Positions 43,561 to 64,000 of a stretch of DNA of 64,000 nucleotides are shown in pieces (the first letter of the stretch is position 1; each line of letters begins with the position of its first letter). This DNA is from Nematostella vectensis. Taxonomy: Eukaryota > Cnidaria > Anthozoa > Actiniaria > Edwardsiidae. The DNA lies in contig NC_064037.1 of the NCBI RefSeq assembly GCF_932526225.1, positions 2,418,001 to 2,482,000 on the forward strand, written 5' to 3'. The translations under genes were made by a program, and so were the position numbers. The notes beneath the pieces are model-generated. The model worked only from the letters and a program-made list of their open reading frames with translations. It was not told where the DNA came from and ran no database searches.

Positions 43561-46259
43561 TTACCCAAAGGGCAGTCGAACTGAGTAAATGGACACAATA
43601 TGATGAATAAACTTTGGAGAACAAAATGTTTAATAATCTGTTTCAATGTTACTCCATACATGTCATAAACAAACATCAACGGTGTAATGAATGCGATCTG
43701 ATCGCTAGCCTGTTTAAGCCAACTTCGATAACACTAGAAACTTGGTTTTAAATCACTTCACTTACAAAATAGGTACCAACACAAACTGGTGTCTAATTCC
43801 GATGAGTTTGTTTACGAATAACATTGAGCAACAGGTTCAAAAGGATTTTACCCAAAACGACCCCACTGTGATCAGAGAGTTATATCTGGGTAAAGATCCG
43901 GAACCAAACGACTGTACAAGCAAAAGTCTCAGGTACTTTTGACAGAATAAGCACGCATTTAACACAAAATACGAGAAGGCTCGTCTCGCCAACTAAATCA
44001 TGAAGAATTAAACTTGTTTAACGTAATACCAGGTAGCTTATGCCTTTGACCACCCATGAATTAACCGTGAACATATCCGTAAATAGCAATCCATGCTACA
44101 ACTAAAACAACTCCATTCTAATTTTAAAGCATCAAATAATACAGGGGAAGTCGTATTGGAATCATGATGTGAGTTTTTGATATTAAAAACAAAATAACAT
44201 TGCCACGCAAGTCGGATCTACTGACTATAAGAAGTGTCTAGAAAAGGATGTACACAAGATTGCCAAGGGCTTGTCATAGCGTTGCCCATCATCAGAGTTA
44301 GTTGTTCTGAGGCTATTTCATATGGCTTGGTCAAAGGCTCACATAGTTAAGTAGCTTGTAGTGCAATCATTAGAAAAGCACACCCCCTTAGGTAGCAGGA
44401 CAGTACAAGGGAAGGTGAGAAGGGAAGTTTTCCATTCAAACAAAACAAGGAAGAGGGTCAAAATGAAGCAATAAGGTTCATTCACCTCCCCTAAAAGAAA
44501 TTCTACACCATAACTCTTTTTCATAGAAATACAGTCTATTTAGAGGAATAAAGATCTTATAAATTTTCTTTTTCAAAAATACAAACTTTCTCTTTTTATC
44601 TCGATTCCTATAAGCATAGTTATCAAATGTGAATCCATTACTCGCGGCATCAACCACAGCTTTGTTGTGCACTTTGGGATTTAGCCCTGCTAGTCGTTGT
44701 AACATTAGATATGTAGGTTATGAAAGGGGGTTATTTATTATCTGAAATACTCTGCTAAAGTATTATGCATTGCAAAAATAAAGCTCTTTGTATAGGTAAG
44801 CAGTTTCCCACTGACGTGTGGATTGGAGCGACTTTCAAGGGCCAAGTTAAATATCCTGTCAATATTGACAGTCGTCATAAAAGTCAACAACTCGTACAAG
44901 AAAACAGACACAGATGAAAGGGGCTAAGATCTGGAATAGACGACTTGCACACACAAAAAAAACTATTTTTTATGGGGGGGGGGGGGGGGGCGTTCCGGCT
45001 TTTGACAGCAAAATCACAACAACAAAAAGAAAAATTAAAAAAGCTGAGCGTTTCTATGCCAGAAAGGGCTTATTCTTATAGAAAGCTATTTTGGTTCGAG
45101 TTTGCCTCTCAAAAGGTCACATGATTTCTTAGTGCAAATCGCCCATCAACACAGACTACGGCCACTCCTCCACTAGTTCTGTTACGAGTGTAGGCTCGAG
45201 TTGTATGTGGAGCCACAGAGCCCAAAACGAAGTTGAAGTCGAGACAACGGATTCACCTGATTAGCTAACCTTCGTGGTCATAAAAAGAGCTCTAGGATAA
45301 CTTTCCTCCTGCTATACTTTTAAAGTACGAAAAATGTAAGTAACAAGATAATAGAATAAGATAATAAATATACAGCACCCAAGTCTTCGAGTGCATATTT
45401 AAAATTTTCACTTTGGGTCAAGGAATGACTTTCTATCAGGCCAGTAAAGAGGGCAAACACTGACCCCCTGTAATAAACATTCGACGACAAACCTCAGAGA
45501 TTCATAACCCCTGCTGCACCGAAGAACTCACTGACGGCACATGGGCGGGGTCACCACATGAAGCGGGAATCGTTGGCCTCATCTATGTTGAGCAGGGGAC
45601 ATTCGGTAAACGAATTTCCTGAGCTTCACATCATTCCAAACCTTTTCGAGATTTGCTCCAGCAGTGACCGCTCCCTTGCGCTTATAAGTGACATACTCCG
45701 TGCAACCATTGTTAAATATCTACAGATCTTCATGTTAAGATTAGAGTGGTGGATGATAGTCTCACCACTAATTCACTATCTATAATAGATTCCTTGATCG
45801 TGCAACTGGTCTAATTCTCTAGCAATTGCCCGGCCTGATAGCAAGAATTTTTTGGGGAAATATTCATTGTGATTTTCTTGAGAAAACTTAAATACTCCTC
45901 AACTGAAAACTACTCTACTTTGCCAAAACGAGCCCAGTTTACTTTGTGGACTCTATTCCTAAACCTTGCCTTCAATCAAACGGTGCGCATCTACAGAGTA
46001 GCGTTCCCTCACTTCGAACGACTTCCCAAGTTTTCTCAGAGGCATCAAGACCTTCTTGAGGTGCTAGCACTTGAAGGAAAATCACGGGCCCATAAGAGAG
46101 GTCTTCAGGAAGACCGGCAGTGAAAGCTCGTAAGGTAGGTTCTCACCAGGACACAAGTATACAAGCAAGCGCTTAGAGAAAACTGAGTATTACTTAATAT
46201 ACGTTTGCGTCATAGTCAGAACAAACCTTATGTCAAAATAAGGTGACTAGAAACTTGGG
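43561..46259. other. Intergenic DNA, no gene recognised
   Basis: Contains a second copy of the dispersed repeat (44950-45145) beginning with an 18-base G-run at about 44977. Open frames of 60-85 codons (for example 45558-45785 and 45869-46123) have no recognised family and no splice support. Confidence 0.55.
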
Positions 46260-46690
46260 TTCGGCACAGCAAACTTCACCTCAAGGGTTGGGTGAATGCT
46301 AGGGAGATGATAGGTCTAGTGATAAATTGAGTGGGTGCTAGGGGTTGAATAGGTCTAGTGGTAAGTTGGGTGGGTCTAATGGTAAGTTGGGTGGGTGCTA
46401 GGGATGGGTTGGATGGGTCTAGGGGTAGGTTATGTGAGTGCTAGAGTTGGGTTGCTCGTGCCAAGTTGTAGGTTGGGTGGGTGCTAGGGGTGGGTTGGGT
46501 GAGTCTTGGGTTGGGTTGGTTGGGTATAGAGGAAAATTGGGTGGATCTAGGGTTGGGTGCTAGTGTTGGGTTGGTCGGGTCTAGGGGTAGGTTGGATGGC
46601 TGCTATGGGTGGGTTGGTTGGGTATAGAGGTAAATTGGGTGGATCTAGCAATGGGTTGGTTGGGTATAGAGGTAGGTTAGGTGAGATGTT
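46260..46690. repeat. Degenerate G/T-rich tandem repeat
   Basis: Diverged units of the GGGTTGGTTGGGTATAGAGG and TGGGTGGGTGCTAGGG types with irregular period. It is far more decayed than the neighbouring arrays, so it is probably an older one. Confidence 0.8.
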
Positions 46691-46699
46691 TGAGGGTCG

Positions 46700-48650
46700 A
46701 CTAGCACCATCAAGAAGGTCTTGGCTGCCATAGCAATTCAGTTTTTTAAACTGACAAAATAAAAAGCATAATATATGCACACAAATATAAGGATTGCCAA
46801 TATTCTAAGAGTAAACAGCAGCATTTCATGCCAAAAAGTACACAGACACAGAGGGAGTCGGGGGCGTGAGGGACAAGAAAGCAAGCCCTGGTTACTACGG
46901 TGCCTAGCTCTACTATATACCTAAAAATAAACATAAGGATCAACCGGGAAAACACACTTTGGATATGGTCACGGATTTGGCAGACTAGGTACGAGATCTA
47001 TAAAAAATTGAGCTTTGCCAATTCTCAAATCATATACGCCTACGTAAGAGATCTATACAAAAATGAGCTTTGCCAATTCTCAAATCATATATCAAAAAGA
47101 ATAAATGAATAATGTGAAACCATATTACCGAAGTAGGTTAACCCAATGTCCTTATTTACAGTTCCTATTCACAAATAACTATCTCTAAAATGCTACTAGT
47201 TAATTAATAAATCCTCAAGACTAGCAAGAAATAATCGAGTAAAGCTAACACATCCATGGTTGCCCTTGAGAAGTACCGTCATAAAGACTAACTGCCCTTG
47301 AGAAAGTACTGTCCCTTGAGAAGTACTGTCTAAACACTAATTGCAGGCCAAAGCCACTAAAGCTTCGTCGTCACTGGTTAATCACTAGCAAAGTTGGGAT
47401 CACCACGAAGGGGTAGATTAAAATAGCCTTTCTTTGCATGTGGTAAGCACATTAATACTTCCATGAACAAAGGCTTCAACACCGATGCACGTTACCATGG
47501 CTAAGATTTTATATTACTTAAATTAGCCAATGCATGGATTTTCATAGACTCGATCCCCAAAGTTAAGAAGCTTGGGTCTGTTGCTAAAATATTTAAATTC
47601 CACACAGACTGGCTACGTACAATTCTTCTCCAACACCTTTTTAGACCCTCAATGGGCCGAACCTCTGAAAAATATTCAAGTTACCAAAATAGCGTGTCAT
47701 GCAGTGAAGCCTCTGTGTAACAGAAATCAAAATGTAGGCGACTCAGTGATTTGAAACAAGCATTTAGGGTCTCTAATTCCTACCCACAACAGTTATTATT
47801 CATAAGCACAATCGTCCATTTGGCAAAGGTGAAACTACAGTTACTAAAAACAACTTTTAAAAAACTGATTCAATGTCGGTTACATGAGGTGATAAAAAGA
47901 TTATATATGGATATTCTCATAAAAATATAATTGATACAAAGTATTCTCAAGCTGTTGGTTCCGTTTTTTATCATCAGAGCAGATATATATTTTTTTATGG
48001 TACATGCTTACTGGAACCAAACGATACCACCAAACCGTTCTTATATGGCAATAATTACTGCAATAAATACTTTATAATAGGGATTATATTATGCTTCTGA
48101 AAATACATTTGAATGCGAAATTCAGAGTTCATGGCGTGATAAAACTCATTGTATCAATGTGTATATGAAAACTTATATATCATGTGCTTATGTCCCTGCG
48201 AGGGAAAATAAAATTACTCTCAAAAACAACCTTAGGATGTTTAGTGATGACCTAGAGCATGACATCTAGATAAGGTCTAGCCAAAACCACAAACAATACC
48301 ATGACCTATGTACTAAAACTACAATGAACACAGACTATGTCATGCCAACATAAATACCTATATTCCGGTATAAAACAGTTAAACAAATAATGGGACATTT
48401 TACAGGACGTTAATTTAAAAGTGAAGTTGTGAACTTCAAATTGTGATGGCTTGATGTCACCTTGATGAGTGTGGATCTGCAGTGGCTTGAGATCAGTTGA
48501 TTTATGCCAGTTCTTAATGGGATTCTGCTCAGAACATCAATAGGTGTCTACAATTTTCATGTAGTTCTGAAATAAGATCAAAAATAGTATCAACAACATT
48601 ATTATTTGATATTTCGTGATGATGATTATGGTGGAAATGATGTCAGTGGG
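46700..48650. other. Intergenic DNA with short direct duplications
   Basis: A ~58-base direct repeat at 46990-47095 (AGAGATCTATA...AAATGAGCTTTGCC, TTCTCAAATCATATA) and a CCCTTGAGAAGTACTGTC triplication at 47264-47335. No gene is recognised. It may include the Musashi-like 3' UTR or downstream DNA on the minus strand. Confidence 0.5.
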
Positions 48651-48654
48651 GTAT

Positions 48655-50320
48655 GGATGACGGAAGTAGATAGATGGTGATGGGGTATGGATGATGACGG
48701 TGGGGTATGGATGATGACGGTGGGGTATGGATGATGACGGTGGGGTATGGATGATGACAGTAGGGTATGGATGATGACGGTGGGGTATGGATGATGACGG
48801 TGGGGTATGGATGATGACGGTGGGGTATAGATGATGACGGTGGGGTATAGATGATGACGGTGGGGTATAGATGATGACGGTGGGGTATGGATGATGACGG
48901 TGGGGTATGGATGATGACAGTGGGGTATGGATGATGACGGTGGGGTATGGATGATGACGGTGGTGTATAGATGATGACAGTGGTGTAAAGATGATGACGG
49001 TGGGGTATAGATGATGACGGTGGGGTATAGATGATGACGGTGGGTATAGATGATGACGGTGGGTATAGATGATGACGGTGGGGTATAGATGATGACGGTG
49101 GGATATAGATGATAACAGTGGGGTATGGATGATGACGGTGGGGTATGGATGATGACGGTGGGGTATGGATGACGGTAGTAGATAGATGATGACGGTGGGG
49201 TATAGATGATGACGGTGGGGTATAGATGATGACAGTGGGGTATAGATGATGACGGTGGGGTATAAATGAGGACGGTGGTGTATGGATGATGGTGGGGTAT
49301 AGATGATGACGGTGGGGTATGGATGATGACGGTGGGGTATGGATGATGACAGTAGGGTATGGATGATGACAGTGGGGTATAGATGATGACAGTGGTGTAT
49401 AGATGATGACAGTGGTGTATAGATGATGACAGTGGGGTATAGATGATGGCGGTGGGGTATAGATGATGGCGGTGGTGTATAGATGATGGCGGTGGTGTAT
49501 AGATGATGACGGTGGGGTATAGATGACAGTGATGTATAGATGACGGTGGTGTATAGATGATGACGGTGGGGTATAGATGATGACAGTGGTGTATAGATGA
49601 TGACAGTGGTGTATAGATGATGACAGTGGTGTATAGATGACGACGGTGGTGTATAGATGACGACAGTGGTGTATAGATGACGACGGTGGTGTATAGATGA
49701 CGACAGTGGTGTATAGATGACGACAGTGGTGTATAGATGACGACGGTGGGGTATGGATGATGACGGTGGGGTATAGATGATGACGGTGGGATATAGATGA
49801 TAACAGTGGGGTATGGATGATGACGGTGGGGTATGGATGATGACGGTGGGGTATGGATGATGACGGTGGGGTATGGATGACGGTAGTAGATAGATGATGA
49901 CGGTGGGGTATAGATGATGACGGTGGGGTATAGATGATGACAGTGGGGTATAGATGATGACGGTGGGGTATAAATGAGGACGGTGGTGTATGGATGATGG
50001 TGGGGTATAGATGATGACGGTGGGGTATGGATGATGACGGTGGGGTATGGATGATGACAGTGGTGTATAGATGATGACGGTGGTGTATAGATGATGACGG
50101 TGGTGTATAGATGATGACAGTGGTGTATAGATGATGACGGTGGGGTATGGGTGATGACAGTGGGGTATGGGTGATGACAGTGGGGTATAGATGATGGCGG
50201 TGGTGTATAGATGATGACGGTGGTGTATGGATGATGACGGTGGGGTATAGATGATGACGGTGGGGTATAGATGATGACGGTGGTGTATAGATGATGACGG
50301 TGGTGTATAGATGATGACGA
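48655..50320. repeat. 20-bp minisatellite, ~83 copies
   Basis: The unit is GATGATGACGGTGGGGTATG with GTGTATA and ACAGT variants. A large duplicated block is visible: the irregular segment GGTAGTAGATAGATGATGAC occurs at about 49170 and 49870, with the same neighbours (spacing near 695). Because the unit is not a multiple of three and has no minus-strand stop in any phase, it creates a spurious 607-codon frame (TVIIYTPPSSSIHHRHHLYP type). Confidence 0.97.
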
Positions 50321-50805
50321 TAGTTATGAATAATACTTTAGATGATTGTTTTGGTGTCAATTGATCATAGTTACAGTTATTTTAATGTTTATGATGATCA
50401 TTTAAATTATCATGATTATTACTGTGATGTTACTGCTTAGATGAATGTTTGAGACATTGTTGGTGACGTGAGTATGATGGTGATGCTGGAAATCATATTG
50501 TAGTGGTTATGTTAATGGTAATTGTTGTTATATTGATGAAGATGACGATGATAATCATGATGATGATGATGACAACTACACTTACAGTCATTATACATCA
50601 TCTGTAAGAACAATGTACAAACAAGTATATCCAGAATGATAACAAGAACACACAGTTTGAGTACTGGCACAGAGCGGTTTTCAGCAGACTGCTTGTACAA
50701 CCAAAAAAAATCTGCAATGTCACTTATCCAAAATAAAATTCAAACAGCCGCTAGAAAATCGCTCATTAAATTACTAGTAAATTGCTTACTTTTTTATTCC
50801 TAATG

Positions 50806-63942
<13,137 letters not shown>

Positions 63943-64000
63943 CTACAATTAAATGCGAGCGACAGACGGGTCTGGGGGTCGTCGACAGAGTACAAGTAAT

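Noticed and set aside
40146-43624. Pro/Ser/Tyr-rich repeat frames (SIPIVQYPLCPSPYFST type)
   Set aside because: Products of the 29-bp minisatellite, broken at each unit-length variant.
48537-50360. 607-codon open frame on the minus strand
   Set aside because: It is the 20-bp minisatellite read through three phases (60 bases = 20 residues); no conserved domain and no start or splice context.

Overview
This is an intron-rich, AT-rich eukaryotic (animal) nuclear sequence, not bacterial. All supported genes are split by GT-AG introns. The proteins that can be reassembled from in-phase exons are conserved animal proteins, and the intergenic and intronic DNA is full of minisatellites and small inverted-repeat transposons. 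The gene set, the compact introns and the MITE types suggest a non-vertebrate metazoan. An anthozoan cnidarian such as Nematostella is my best guess, but it is an inference and not proven by the sequence.

Layout. (1) 1-13.8 kb, minus strand: THOC5 (THO/TREX mRNA-export complex), 16 exons recovered, with the 3' end lying beyond base 1. Its introns hold a 35-bp minisatellite of about 2.7 kb, a 19-bp minisatellite, a TIR element, and a 1.9-kb decayed DNA transposon with THAP and SWIM-like ORFs. (2) 14.4-26.6 kb, plus strand, head-to-head with THOC5: a myotubularin-related lipid phosphatase of the MTMR3/MTMR4 type (PH-GRAM, active-site CSDGWDR, coiled coil, C-terminal FYVE). (3) 26.6-32.3 kb: mostly intergenic, with a perfect 67-bp foldback and two orphan first-exon-like ORFs. 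(4) 33.7-38.2 kb, plus strand: complete six-exon IFT22/RABL5 small GTPase (188 codons plus stop), preceded by a 33-bp minisatellite. (5) 38.2-50.4 kb: no recognisable gene. It contains two MITEs, a 3.4-kb array of 29-bp repeats with higher-order structure, a degenerate G-rich array and a 1.7-kb array of 20-bp repeats. (6) 50.8-64 kb, minus strand: a Musashi-type RNA-binding protein with two RRMs and a Gly/Ala/Pro-rich C-terminus; its 5' end lies beyond base 64000.

The four genes are functionally separate: mRNA export, phosphoinositide turnover, intraflagellar transport and translational control. THOC5 and the MTMR gene probably share a divergent promoter.

The most striking signal is a recurrent mutation pattern. 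At six exon 3' ends, spread over three genes and both strands, the segment that straddles the exon/intron boundary and contains the GT splice donor has been tandemly multiplied, from three copies up to a full minisatellite. An array upstream of IFT22 also carries a donor-like CAG-G-GTGAGT in most units. No array straddles a 3' splice site, although two lie just upstream of acceptors. This looks like a local mechanism in which 5' splice sites seed minisatellites, producing strings of competing splice donors.
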